Below, piece after piece: positions 1 through 7,268 of a DNA stretch of 10,639 bases (position 1 is its first letter; the number at the start of each line of letters is the position of its first letter). Where the stretch lies: positions 1 through 10,639 of the forward strand of contig DASRDE010000013.1 of the NCBI GenBank assembly GCA_035652755.1. Reading direction: 5' to 3'. The notes beneath the pieces are model-generated. The model searched no databases and was not told the DNA's origin. It saw nothing but the letters and a program-made list of their open reading frames with translations. The translations under genes and the position numbers were made by a program. The stretch is from DASRDE01 sp035652755 (lineage in GTDB: Bacteria > Vulcanimicrobiota > Vulcanimicrobiia > Vulcanimicrobiales > Vulcanimicrobiaceae).

Positions 1-1
1 G

Positions 2-352
2 TCGTCGCCGTTTTCTTCGTACATCGCGATCTTGGGCGGCTCGCATCGAATAACGGCGACCGTCGTTTCGGGAGAGCCGCGCATCGTCGAGATCGACCGT
101 TTCGAATTGGACGCGATTCCGCAGGGAGCGTGGATCGTCACACGCCACGAGGACGTGCCCGGCGTCGTCGGCCGAGTGGGTACGATCTTGGGCGATGCGG
201 GGATCAACATCTCGACGATGCAGGTCGCGCGCGCCCCGGGGTCGCCGCTGGCGCTGATGGTGATGGCCATCGACCGCCCGCCGCAGCGCGAGCAGCTCGA
301 AGCCATGCGTTCGATGGCCGGCATGCACCGCGTCGACGCGGCGGTCTTTTAG
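2..352 (+). CDS. serA: D-3-phosphoglycerate dehydrogenase, C-terminal part (ASB/ACT domains), 5' end outside window
   Basis: The frame is open from base 2, so only the last 116 residues are visible. SerA oxidises 3-phosphoglycerate to 3-phosphohydroxypyruvate with NAD, the first step of serine synthesis from glycolysis. The visible part starts inside the domain that joins the catalytic core to the tail (GGSHRITATV, then a segment ending EPRIVEIDRFELDAIPQG). It ends with an ACT domain: the core reads RHEDVPGVVGRVGTILGDAG followed by INISTMQVAR, which is typical of long-form SerA. In that family the ACT domain binds serine for feedback inhibition or mediates assembly; whether this protein is serine-inhibited cannot be told. 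A TTG at 32 is in frame but lies inside the conserved domain and is not the start. The NAD-binding and catalytic residues lie outside the window. The stop TAG is 5 bp before the next gene, a histidine phosphatase that fits the same pathway. A free-standing ACT protein is unlikely given the domain order. Confidence 0.9.
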   Translation, partial: SSPFSSYIAILGGSHRITATVVSGEPRIVEIDRFELDAIPQGAWIVTRHEDVPGVVGRVGTILGDAGINISTMQVARAPGSPLALMVMAIDRPPQREQLEAMRSMAGMHRVDAAVF

Positions 353-357
353 AACGC

Positions 358-987
358 GTGCCGATCGTCCGGATCGCGCGGCACGGCGAGACGACGTGGA
401 ACGCCGTCGGCCGCTATCAAGGTTTGCTGGAAACACCGCTCTCGCCGCTGGGACAGGCACAGGCGCGCGCGTTGTGCGGCGCGTTGCGGAATGCCGGAAT
501 CGGTCGCATCATTTCCAGCCCGCTCTCGCGCTGCGTGCAAACCGCGCTTCCGCTCTCCATCGCGACCGGCGTACCGATCGAACTCGAACCGCTGCTGCTC
601 GAAATCGCGCACGGCACTTGGCAGGGCCGGTATCGCGACGAGATCGCACGTTCCGAACCCGCGCTCTACCGCGCGTGGCGCGAGCATCCGCAGGACGTGC
701 AGTTCGAAGGCGGAGAGAGCCTGCAGGACGTGTGGAACCGGTGGCGGGCGTTCGTCGAGGGGTTCGAGCCCGCGTGCGACACGCTGCTGATGACGCACGA
801 CGTCGTCGTGCGTATTGCCTTGCTCGAAAGAACCGGTCGCGGTATCGTCGAGCTGCGCACCGTGCGCGCGCTCAATGCCGCGTACTGTGAGTTCGACGTG
901 AACGGCGGCGTGTGGACGCTGGTCAGCGACTGCGTCGATTCACATTTGGCGGACTTGTCGGCGGACATCGATCGCCAAGCGCTGTGA
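358..987 (+). CDS. pspA: Histidine phosphatase, probable metal-independent phosphoserine phosphatase (PspA/iPSP type)
   Basis: This 209-residue cytosolic protein belongs to the phosphoglycerate-mutase-like histidine phosphatases. The phospho-acceptor is His9 in RHGET, with Arg8 beside it. Arg58 follows the SSPLSR segment, the acid is Glu82 (LLLEIAHG), and the second catalytic His is His147 (LLMTHD). From memory, it matches the dPGM-like phosphoserine phosphatase PspA of Hydrogenobacter thermophilus in several places: VGRYQGLLE near the N-terminus, the EI-x-HG-x-W stretch with His at position 85, and FEGGESL before an N-R pair at 127-128. In PspA, His85 is tied to L-phosphoserine specificity; most relatives have Phe-Gly there. 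The start is GTG 358, which puts the RHG motif at the usual distance from the N-terminus. An ATG at 130 would run across serA and add an Arg-rich, unconserved stretch. No good Shine-Dalgarno is visible, so coupling to serA 5 bp upstream is likely. Other possible roles are phosphoglycerate mutase or alpha-ribazole phosphatase. Here pspA means phosphoserine phosphatase, not phage-shock protein. Confidence 0.8.
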   Translation: MPIVRIARHGETTWNAVGRYQGLLETPLSPLGQAQARALCGALRNAGIGRIISSPLSRCVQTALPLSIATGVPIELEPLLLEIAHGTWQGRYRDEIARSEPALYRAWREHPQDVQFEGGESLQDVWNRWRAFVEGFEPACDTLLMTHDVVVRIALLERTGRGIVELRTVRALNAAYCEFDVNGGVWTLVSDCVDSHLADLSADIDRQAL

Positions 988-1586
988 GGCTGACCTTCGT
1001 CCGTCACGGCCAAACCGATTGGAACGTCCAAGGCCGCTTTCAAGGCCAGTGCGAGGTCCCGCTGAACGAACGCGGGCTTTTGCAAGCACGGGCAATCGCC
1101 GCCGCGCTGGAAGGTGACGTTTTCGACCGCGCGGTCAGCAGCGATCTCGCGCGCGCCATGCAAACGGCCCGTATAATCGCGCCGCACCTCGAGATCGTTC
1201 CCGATCCGCGGTGGCGCGAGTTCCATTTCGGGCAGTGGGAGGGGCTGACGTGGCAAGAGATCCTCGAGCGGTGGCCGGAAGCCGCAGCCGCCGGAGTCAC
1301 CGATGCGCGGCGTTACGCCCCCGTAGGCGGTGAAACGTTCGAGCAGCTGCGCAGACGCGTGAGCGAAGCGCTCGACGACCTTCGAAACGCGAACGCCGAG
1401 AACGCCTTAGTCGTCACGCACGCCGGACCGCTGCACGCGGTGCTCGATACGCTGTTCGGCGAAAATTCCGCGGTAACGCGCGGCGTGCGCTTTTCGCCCG
1501 CCGGCATCACGCGCATTCGCTTCGACGCCGCCGGCCCGCAGCTGGAGCTGCTCGACGGCGTCTCGCACTTATCTGCGGCTTATTGA
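984..1586 (+). CDS. Second histidine phosphatase family protein (possible PspB partner or phosphoglycerate-mutase-like)
   Basis: This 200-residue protein of the same superfamily as its upstream neighbour has a complete catalytic set: Arg7-His8 in VRHGQTDWN, Arg57 in SSDLARAMQT, Glu79 in WREFHFGQWEG and His146 in VVTHAG. At the position that is His85 in the upstream protein it has Phe82-Gly83, the common form in alpha-ribazole phosphatases and general phosphoglycerate-mutase-like enzymes, so its substrate is less certain. The start is GTG 984, which overlaps the upstream stop (GTGA, 4 bp) and places RHG at residues 7-9. An upstream ATG at 912 would overlap the previous gene by 76 bp and add unconserved sequence. 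In Hydrogenobacter, PspA also pairs with a paralogue PspB in a heterodimer; the tandem arrangement here makes such a partner possible but unproven. It could instead act in cobalamin salvage (CobC-like) or as a general phosphatase. Its stop overlaps the convergent icd gene by 7 bp. Confidence 0.85.
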   Translation: MRLTFVRHGQTDWNVQGRFQGQCEVPLNERGLLQARAIAAALEGDVFDRAVSSDLARAMQTARIIAPHLEIVPDPRWREFHFGQWEGLTWQEILERWPEAAAAGVTDARRYAPVGGETFEQLRRRVSEALDDLRNANAENALVVTHAGPLHAVLDTLFGENSAVTRGVRFSPAGITRIRFDAAGPQLELLDGVSHLSAAY

Positions 1587-3031
1587 CCCTGCGCGAGCGA
1601 GTAGCCGCGCGTCCCGTCGAACGTGTAGAGGTTCTCGGTCTTAACGACTTCGAAGCCTGCTGCGGCAACCGCGCCGACGACCGCGAGCATCGTATCGGCG
1701 CCGAACGGCGTACCCTCGAAGCGGCAGCACCAATGATCGCTCCAGAACGTGTCGGGGTTGCCCTGCGGCCACACTTTGGTGCCCCGGTTGCTGATCACGG
1801 TCAGGCGCGCTCCCGGGACGTTCGCCTTCGCAAGGCGATCCGCGATCGTATCCGGATTTCCACCGGGCAGGTCGAGAAAAACGTCGACCCCCACGTGCGC
1901 TTTCTGCGCGCGGGCGCCTTCGGCGCGCGCGGCGATGTCCATCTGCTCGCCTTTGGCGTATTCGACCGGCGCCAGCGTTTGCGGGCGCTGGCCCAAGCGC
2001 TCGATCACGGCATCGGCAAATTCGCGGGTGCCCACCTTCCGGCGGCTGACGCCTTCCTTGTAGATGTCGTACGTGTGGACGCCGTCTTCAATCGTGCGCA
2101 GCCAGGCGTTGTGCGCTTTTTCCGCAACCTCGCCCTGGCCGATGTGCAGCAGCATCAAGATCGCGCCGTGCAACAGCCCCGAAGGGTTCGCCAGGTTTTG
2201 GCCCGCGCGCCGCGGCGCCGAACCGTGAATGGCTTCGAACATCGAGCAGTGGTCGCCGATATTCGCCGAGCCCGCAAGGCCGACGGAGCCCGTAATTTGT
2301 GCGGCCACGTCGGAAAGCACGTCGCCGTAGAGATTCGGCATCACGAGCACGTCGAAAGCTTCCGGAGAATCGGCCATCTTCGCAGCGCCGATGTCGACGA
2401 TCCAGTGCTCGTTCTCGATCTCCGGATACTCCTTGGCGATCTCATCGAAGATCTTGTGGAACAGCCCGTCCGTGAGCTTCATGATGTTGTCCTTGGTGAA
2501 GCACGTGACTTTTTTGCGCTTGTTCACCCGCGCGTATTCGAAGGCGTAGCGGACGATGCGCTCGCTGCCGGGACGCGAGATCAACTTCAAGCACTGCGTG
2601 ACCTGATTGGTCTGGCGATGCTCGATACCGCCGTAGACGTCTTCCTCGTTCTCGCGGACGATGACCAAATTCATGTTGGGATGTTTGGTAGCCACGAAAG
2701 GATGGAGCGAGGCGCACGGGCGCACGTTCGCGTACATGCCCAGCGTCTTTCGTACCGTGACGTTGAGGGACTTAAATCCCCCGCCTTGCGGCGTGGTGAT
2801 CGGCGCCTTTAAAAACACCTTCGTGCGGCGCAGCGAATCCCACGACGAATCTTCGATCCCGTTCGAGAGGCCGCGATTGTAGACGCTTTCGCCGATCTCG
2901 ATGTTTTCGACGTCCAGCTGCGCACCCGCGGCGGTGATGATGCGCAGCGTCGCATCCATGATTTCGGGACCGATGCCGTCGCCGTAGGCAACGGTGATCG
3001 GAGTCTTCTTGGCGGTCAGGGTCGTGGTCAC
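1580..3031 (-). CDS. icd: Isocitrate dehydrogenase, long form with C-terminal extension, probably NADP-dependent
   Basis: This 483-residue enzyme decarboxylates isocitrate to 2-oxoglutarate in the TCA cycle. The beta-decarboxylating dehydrogenase core covers about residues 10-350: YGDGIGPEIM at 16-25, isocitrate-binding Ser88, Asn90, Arg94 (SLNVTVRK), Arg104 and Arg126, catalytic Tyr133 and Lys180, and metal-binding Asp213, Asp237 and Asp241 (NLYGDVLSD). The coenzyme loop reads HGSAPRRAGQN, with Arg274-Arg275. NADP enzymes usually have basic or Lys-Tyr residues here and NAD enzymes Asp-Ile, so NADP use is inferred. About residues 375-483 form an extra C-terminal domain, as in the Thermus and alphaproteobacterial/rickettsial long forms (about 480-500 residues) and unlike E. 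coli Icd (about 416). The GTG start at 3031 is chosen because AAGGAG lies 8 bp upstream; a further ATG at 3109 would overlap the preceding gene. It is the last gene of the minus-strand run, 25 bp after the EgtB-like gene. Confidence 0.93.
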   Translation of the reverse strand: MTTTLTAKKTPITVAYGDGIGPEIMDATLRIITAAGAQLDVENIEIGESVYNRGLSNGIEDSSWDSLRRTKVFLKAPITTPQGGGFKSLNVTVRKTLGMYANVRPCASLHPFVATKHPNMNLVIVRENEEDVYGGIEHRQTNQVTQCLKLISRPGSERIVRYAFEYARVNKRKKVTCFTKDNIMKLTDGLFHKIFDEIAKEYPEIENEHWIVDIGAAKMADSPEAFDVLVMPNLYGDVLSDVAAQITGSVGLAGSANIGDHCSMFEAIHGSAPRRAGQNLANPSGLLHGAILMLLHIGQGEVAEKAHNAWLRTIEDGVHTYDIYKEGVSRRKVGTREFADAVIERLGQRPQTLAPVEYAKGEQMDIAARAEGARAQKAHVGVDVFLDLPGGNPDTIADRLAKANVPGARLTVISNRGTKVWPQGNPDTFWSDHWCCRFEGTPFGADTMLAVVGAVAAAGFEVVKTENLYTFDGTRGYSLAQGQ

Positions 3032-3039
3032 GTAAGGTA

Positions 3040-3045
3040 CTCCTT
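3040..3045 (-). promoter_or_regulatory. Shine-Dalgarno AAGGAG of icd
   Basis: On the minus strand AAGGAG ends 8 bases before GTG 3031. It lies in the 25 bp gap after the EgtB-like gene. It is the best ribosome binding site in the window and fixes the icd start at GTG rather than at the upstream in-frame ATG at 3109. Confidence 0.8.
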
Positions 3046-3056
3046 GAGGGGGCCGG

Positions 3057-4334
3057 CTACGCGCTTCTTGCGCAGCGGAATTTGGCGTACATGTAAGGGT
3101 AGTCCGCATAGAACCAGTTGCGGAAGGAGCTGCGCAGCAGTTCGCGCGCGGTCACGGGTGAGGCCCCCTTCATGACGTAATGCTTTCCGTCGAAGAAGTC
3201 CGTGCTGTACTGCGGGTAGCTGGCCATGGGCTCGAAACCCTCGAATGGAGCGAACGGCGTTTGCGTCCACTCCCATCCGTTGCCGACGAGTTGCTCCACG
3301 CCCCAGGCGCTCGCGCCCGCGGGATGTGCGTCCACCGGCTGCGGGTCGAACTGGGCAAAATCGAAGTTGCCGTACTGCGGTTGCGGCGGCGCGTCGCCCC
3401 ACGGCATGGCGCGAACGTGCGCGCCGGGCGTAGCAAACGCTGCCCGGTGGTATTCCGCTTCAGTCATCAACCGCGCGCCTTTCCATGCCGCGTACGCGCG
3501 AGCTTGATCGTTCGTTGCGTAGACGGGCCATGATTTGGGCAGCGGCAGCTCCTCGAACGCTCCCAGCAACGCAAAGCCGCCGTCGCGCTCGATCCAGAAC
3601 GGCGGCGGCGGCCCGCCGTCCCGCACGAACTCGAGATACTCGCCGTTGGTGACCGGATAGCGCTGGACGCCGAAGCGCTCGACGTCGACGCTGTGTTCGG
3701 CGAATTCATTGTCCCAGCCGAACGGCGCGGTTTCTCGGTCCGCGCCCAACACTGCCGTCCCGGCGGCTACGTCGACGAACTCGTTGGCCGGCGGCGTCGA
3801 GTCGGTATGCTCCTGGTGTACGTACGTTTTGCGATCGGCCGCCAGGCGATGAATGATGTACACGAGCGTCTCGTGATGCATGGCTTCGTGTTCGAGTATC
3901 GTGTAAACGGCTTGCCCGCGTGCCAGGCGCGGAACGGAAGCGTCGGCGAGTTTTGCATGCGCGATCGCATCGAGGACCCGCTGGTCGCAACGGCTGCCGA
4001 ATTCCAATATCTGCGCGCGCGTCGGCCAGTCGCTGGGTTGCAGTGCCTGCGCGGCCTGCGTGCTGGCCGGGTCGATTCCGCGTTCGAAGAGCTTTTCCAA
4101 GCGCGCATCGAGCGGCTCTTGCCGCAGACCGCGTTCGTTGAGTACTAAGAAGCTGAACGCCGGGAGATGGCCTTCGTAAAACGCAAACGGATGCCGCAGC
4201 GCGATCGGCCGTTCGTAGTACGACTGCTCGTCGACCAGCCCGAAAAGCCGCTCGCTGCGCTCGCGGTTGCGCCGGTACCAGCGTGCCAGCGCGTCGCGGT
4301 CCAATACCGGCTCGGCCGCGGCCAGGGTGTCCAT
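3057..4334 (-). CDS. egtB: EgtB/SenA-like non-haem iron enzyme (DinB_2 + FGE-sulfatase domains)
   Basis: This 425-residue protein has the two-domain layout of ergothioneine sulfoxide synthase EgtB. The N-terminal DinB-like helical domain (about 12-160) carries the expected three-His iron site: His56 in FYEGHLPAF, and His149 and His153 in LEHEAMHHE. The C-terminal formylglycine-generating-enzyme-like domain (about 170-425) has YPVTNGEY, ARLMTEAEYHRAA, GNGWEWT at 351-357, a Tyr-rich YPQYSTDFFDG at 373-383, and SFRNW at 403-407. EgtB joins cysteine or gamma-glutamylcysteine to trimethylhistidine with O2; the related SenA makes the selenium analogue selenoneine. No egtD methyltransferase, egtC, egtE, senB or senC is in the window, so the substrate is undecided, and a SenA-type or other thiol-histidine role is open. 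OvoA is less likely because the C-terminal methyltransferase is absent. The ATG start is 9 bp after the upstream stop, with no clear Shine-Dalgarno. No signal peptide is visible; it is probably cytosolic. Confidence 0.85.
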   Translation of the reverse strand: MDTLAAAEPVLDRDALARWYRRNRERSERLFGLVDEQSYYERPIALRHPFAFYEGHLPAFSFLVLNERGLRQEPLDARLEKLFERGIDPASTQAAQALQPSDWPTRAQILEFGSRCDQRVLDAIAHAKLADASVPRLARGQAVYTILEHEAMHHETLVYIIHRLAADRKTYVHQEHTDSTPPANEFVDVAAGTAVLGADRETAPFGWDNEFAEHSVDVERFGVQRYPVTNGEYLEFVRDGGPPPPFWIERDGGFALLGAFEELPLPKSWPVYATNDQARAYAAWKGARLMTEAEYHRAAFATPGAHVRAMPWGDAPPQPQYGNFDFAQFDPQPVDAHPAGASAWGVEQLVGNGWEWTQTPFAPFEGFEPMASYPQYSTDFFDGKHYVMKGASPVTARELLRSSFRNWFYADYPYMYAKFRCARSA

Positions 4335-4343
4335 GCGGGGGGC

Positions 4344-7268
4344 TTACTGCGCGCCCTTGCGGGTTCCTCGCGCGGCGGCGTAGGCTTCCAGCCCTTGCGC
4401 GTCCAGGGCGGGCGAAAAGAAGTACCCTTGCGCGCGATCGCATCCGTATTGACGAAGAAGTTGCAGTTGCTCGAGCGTCTCGACGCCTTCGGCCACGATC
4501 GTCAATCCTAGGCTGTGACCCATCGCGATCATCGCCCGGACGATCGTCTCGTCGCTCTGTTCGCGCGCGATGCCGGCGATGAATGACCGGTCGATCTTGA
4601 TGTGATCGATCTCGAACCGCCGCAGATAATTCAACGAGGAGTGCCCGGTGCCGAAGTCGTCGACCCCAATGTGTGCGCCGAGCGACTTCAAACGCCGAAC
4701 GGTGTCGACCGCATGGGGAATATCGGAGATCGCCATGCTCTCGGTGATCTCGATTTCGACCCACTTCGGATCGAGCTTCGCCTCGCGCAAAATCTCCGCA
4801 AGCCGATCGCAGAGATCCGTCTGATGAAACTGACGCGCCGAAATGTTCACGGCGAGCGTCAGCGGCAGCGAGCGGTTGTGCCATTCGCAGATAAACGCCG
4901 CGGCGCGTGCGACGATCAGCTCGCCGAGATCGACGATGAGGCCGCTGGCTTCCGCGGTCGGAATGAATTGATCCGGCAAGACCAAGCCGCGGGCGGGATC
5001 GTTCCAGCGCACGAGCGCTTCGACGCCGACGAGCGATTCGGTCGCGACCTCGATGATGGGCTGGTAATGCAGCACGAACTCGTCGCGTTCCAGAGCGCGG
5101 CGGAGCGTCTTCTGCTGCGCCAGGCGCGTGTGGACCGGCGCCTCGAGTGCGGCATCGTAGAAGCGGTAGCCGTTGCCGCCGCGGTCCTTGACGTCGTACA
5201 TCGCGATCTCGGCGTTCTTGATCAGCGTTTGCGCTTCGCGGCCGTCGCGCGGAAAACACGAGATGCCCACGCTGGCGGTCACGAACTGCTCGAATTCGTC
5301 CAGGTGGAACGGTTTTTCGATCTCTTCGATCACGCGCGCCGCGCTTTCCCGCGCGGGTTCGGTGTCTCCGGCGGCGGGCAGCAGCGCCGCAAACTCGTCG
5401 CCGCTCATTCGCGCGACGATCGTACCGCCGTCAAGGGCGCTGTCCATGCGGTGTGCGACCATTTGCAAGAACCGGTCGCCCATCGAATGGCCGAGCGTGT
5501 CGTTGATGTCTTTGAACCGGTCGAGATCGACGAACAGGACGGCCAGCGGACGCGGATGACCTTCCGCGTCGGTCAGCGCGTCGTGCAGCCGTTCCAAAAA
5601 GAACGCGCGGTTCGGCAGTCCCGTCAGCGGATCGTAATACGCCAGCGTCCGGAGCCGTCCGCGCGTACGCCGCCGTTCCATCGCGCTGCCGACCAAGGCC
5701 GACATCAATGCGAGCGTGTCCAAATCCGTCTCTTCAAACGCGGCAGCGCGCTGTCCCTGACGCGTGAAGATCAGCGCGCCGTGCGGCCCTGCGCCGATGG
5801 ACAGGCGCGATCCGATCCACGCCATCGTGTTTCCGCCTGCCGCTTCGCGCGTTCCCGAGACGGGTTCGCGGTGCCGCATGACGTTGCGCGCGATGCCGAT
5901 GAGGTCGCCGGTGGCCGGTGCGAGCGGCTCGAGCGTGTCGTAGCGGACTTCGAGCGAAAGCGCGCCTTCGGTACCTTCGAGAAGAATGGCGCCGCTCTCC
6001 ATCGCCAGCAGCCTGCACCCGGTCTGCAGCGCCGCCATGACTTGGGCGTCGGTGTCCGGCCCGGTCGCCAAGAGATAGAGATCGCGGATGCGCTGAGATT
6101 GGCGCTCGATCTTGCGTTGCGAAATCCGCCGATCGGTGATGTCGGCGAACATCGAATACACGCCGATCACCACGCCTTGCGCGTACTTCGGGAAAAGCGT
6201 GACGCTCGCGTCGAGCTCGTTTCCCGTGCGGCGGCTCGTGGCGATCTCGTAGCGTACGGTTTCGCCGTCCGCGGCGCGAAGGAAGAACGGCCAAATCCGG
6301 GCGTACGCTGTTTCGTCGACCAGTTCGCGCATGTTTCGGCCGATGAGTTCTTCTTTGGGCGCCTCCGCTATTCGGACAGCGGCTTCATTCACATCCAGCA
6401 GCGTTCCGTCGACCGAGAAAAGCATGATCCCGTCGGGATTGCGATCGAAGAGCGATCGCAAATCGGTTTCCAGATCGATGAGCTCTTCGCGCTGAGCTGC
6501 GACGGTGCGTTCCGCGCGCATGCGTTCGGTAACATTTTCGAGCAGCGCGTAGACGCCGGCGACGCGATTCTGCGAGACGATCGGCAACGCCGTTGCTTCG
6601 TATTGCACCAGCCGGCCGTCTGCCGCATACGCGTCGAGCGGAAACGGTACGGCTTCGCCGTGCAGCGCTTGTCCGAGAAAGATGCGTAAGTGGTCGCGCT
6701 GGCTCGGCGGCACCAGGTCGGCAGCCTCACGCCCGATGAGCTCTTCGCGTTTGTATCCGCTGCTTCGGAGTGCAGCCGGATTGACGTCGATCACTGAAAG
6801 ATTGGTGTCGAGCCCGAGCACCGCCGCCGGATTGTGTTCGAACAGCAGGCGGAAGTTCGCGCGAAGTTGGCCGATCGCCGTGACCGCGCCGTCGCCGCTC
6901 TCGCCGCTGCGCCACGTTACGTCTTGGAGTGCGAAGAACGCGTGCACGCCGGAATCGCCGCCGGCCGGGATGCTGGTGACCTCGCACCAGATCGACGTGC
7001 CGTCCGATCGCTGCAACTCGATCTCGCGCGACAGCGATTCCCCCGTATACGCCGCGTCCAGCGCCTCGTCGGCGAAGGCTCGGATCGCCACGCGATCGGT
7101 GTCGTGCGTGCTGCACCCGACGACGCGATCGGCGCTGAAGCCGGTGATTTTTGCAAAAGCGGGGTTCGCGGCGACCAAGACGCCGTTTCGATCGACTGCT
7201 GCTATTCCGTATGGTGCGTTGCGAAAGAGTGATTCGAAGGCGGAGCTGCTAGTGAACCAGGTACTCAT
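4344..7268 (-). CDS. Cyclic-di-GMP signalling protein: three PAS, GAF, degenerate GGDEF (SGDEF) and EAL domains
   Basis: This 974-residue protein shows no signal peptide or membrane segment, so it is cytosolic. By motif spacing the order is PAS (about 8-118), PAS (138-250), PAS (268-380), GAF (395-533), GGDEF (545-705) and EAL (715-965). The cyclase domain has YYDPLTGLPNR and VDLDRFKDIND, but the signature is SGDEF (622-626), with Ser for the first Gly. At the usual inhibitory-site position (613-616) it reads DGGT, so RxxD is missing. The phosphodiesterase looks complete: EAL at 750-752, Asn808, Glu840, Asp870-Asp871 (DDFGTG), Lys891, Glu927 and Gln947. Hydrolysis of cyclic di-GMP to pGpG is therefore the firmer prediction, with cyclase activity or GTP sensing possible. 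The PAS and GAF domains suggest a small-molecule, redox or light input, ligand unknown. ATG 7268 lies just before the first PAS and overlaps the ALDH stop by 20 bp; GTG 7286 is an alternative. Neither has a convincing ribosome site. Confidence 0.93.
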   Translation of the reverse strand: MSTWFTSSSAFESLFRNAPYGIAAVDRNGVLVAANPAFAKITGFSADRVVGCSTHDTDRVAIRAFADEALDAAYTGESLSREIELQRSDGTSIWCEVTSIPAGGDSGVHAFFALQDVTWRSGESGDGAVTAIGQLRANFRLLFEHNPAAVLGLDTNLSVIDVNPAALRSSGYKREELIGREAADLVPPSQRDHLRIFLGQALHGEAVPFPLDAYAADGRLVQYEATALPIVSQNRVAGVYALLENVTERMRAERTVAAQREELIDLETDLRSLFDRNPDGIMLFSVDGTLLDVNEAAVRIAEAPKEELIGRNMRELVDETAYARIWPFFLRAADGETVRYEIATSRRTGNELDASVTLFPKYAQGVVIGVYSMFADITDRRISQRKIERQSQRIRDLYLLATGPDTDAQVMAALQTGCRLLAMESGAILLEGTEGALSLEVRYDTLEPLAPATGDLIGIARNVMRHREPVSGTREAAGGNTMAWIGSRLSIGAGPHGALIFTRQGQRAAAFEETDLDTLALMSALVGSAMERRRTRGRLRTLAYYDPLTGLPNRAFFLERLHDALTDAEGHPRPLAVLFVDLDRFKDINDTLGHSMGDRFLQMVAHRMDSALDGGTIVARMSGDEFAALLPAAGDTEPARESAARVIEEIEKPFHLDEFEQFVTASVGISCFPRDGREAQTLIKNAEIAMYDVKDRGGNGYRFYDAALEAPVHTRLAQQKTLRRALERDEFVLHYQPIIEVATESLVGVEALVRWNDPARGLVLPDQFIPTAEASGLIVDLGELIVARAAAFICEWHNRSLPLTLAVNISARQFHQTDLCDRLAEILREAKLDPKWVEIEITESMAISDIPHAVDTVRRLKSLGAHIGVDDFGTGHSSLNYLRRFEIDHIKIDRSFIAGIAREQSDETIVRAMIAMGHSLGLTIVAEGVETLEQLQLLRQYGCDRAQGYFFSPALDAQGLEAYAAARGTRKGAQ

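Noticed and set aside
130..357. Upstream ATG that would extend the first phosphatase to 285 residues
   Set aside because: The extension lies in another frame of serA, is Arg-rich and unconserved. GTG 358 gives the normal N-terminus just before the RHG motif.
912..983. Upstream ATG that would extend the second phosphatase by 24 residues
   Set aside because: It overlaps the coding sequence of the preceding gene and adds no family sequence; GTG 984 with a GTGA overlap fits better.
1583..2812. Plus-strand ORF of 409 codons antisense to icd
   Set aside because: It has the same codon-aligned antisense phase as above, and its sense strand encodes a full isocitrate dehydrogenase with all active-site residues.
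3032..3109. ATG extension of icd by 26 residues into the EgtB-like gene
   Set aside because: The extension is low-quality sequence overlapping the neighbour, whereas GTG 3031 has AAGGAG at 8 bp.
3706..5259. Minus-strand ORF of 517 codons spanning the end of the cyclic-di-GMP gene and most of the EgtB-like gene
   Set aside because: It is a shifted frame of two well-supported genes, with an Arg/Ala-rich translation typical of out-of-frame GC-rich DNA.
4602..6689. Plus-strand ORF of 695 codons antisense to the cyclic-di-GMP gene
   Set aside because: It is codon-aligned with the sense gene, so its stops would need sense codons TTA, CTA or TCA, which are rare in high-GC genes. The product is rich in Arg, Asp and Ala and shows no recognisable motif, while the opposite strand has complete PAS, GAF, GGDEF and EAL motifs.
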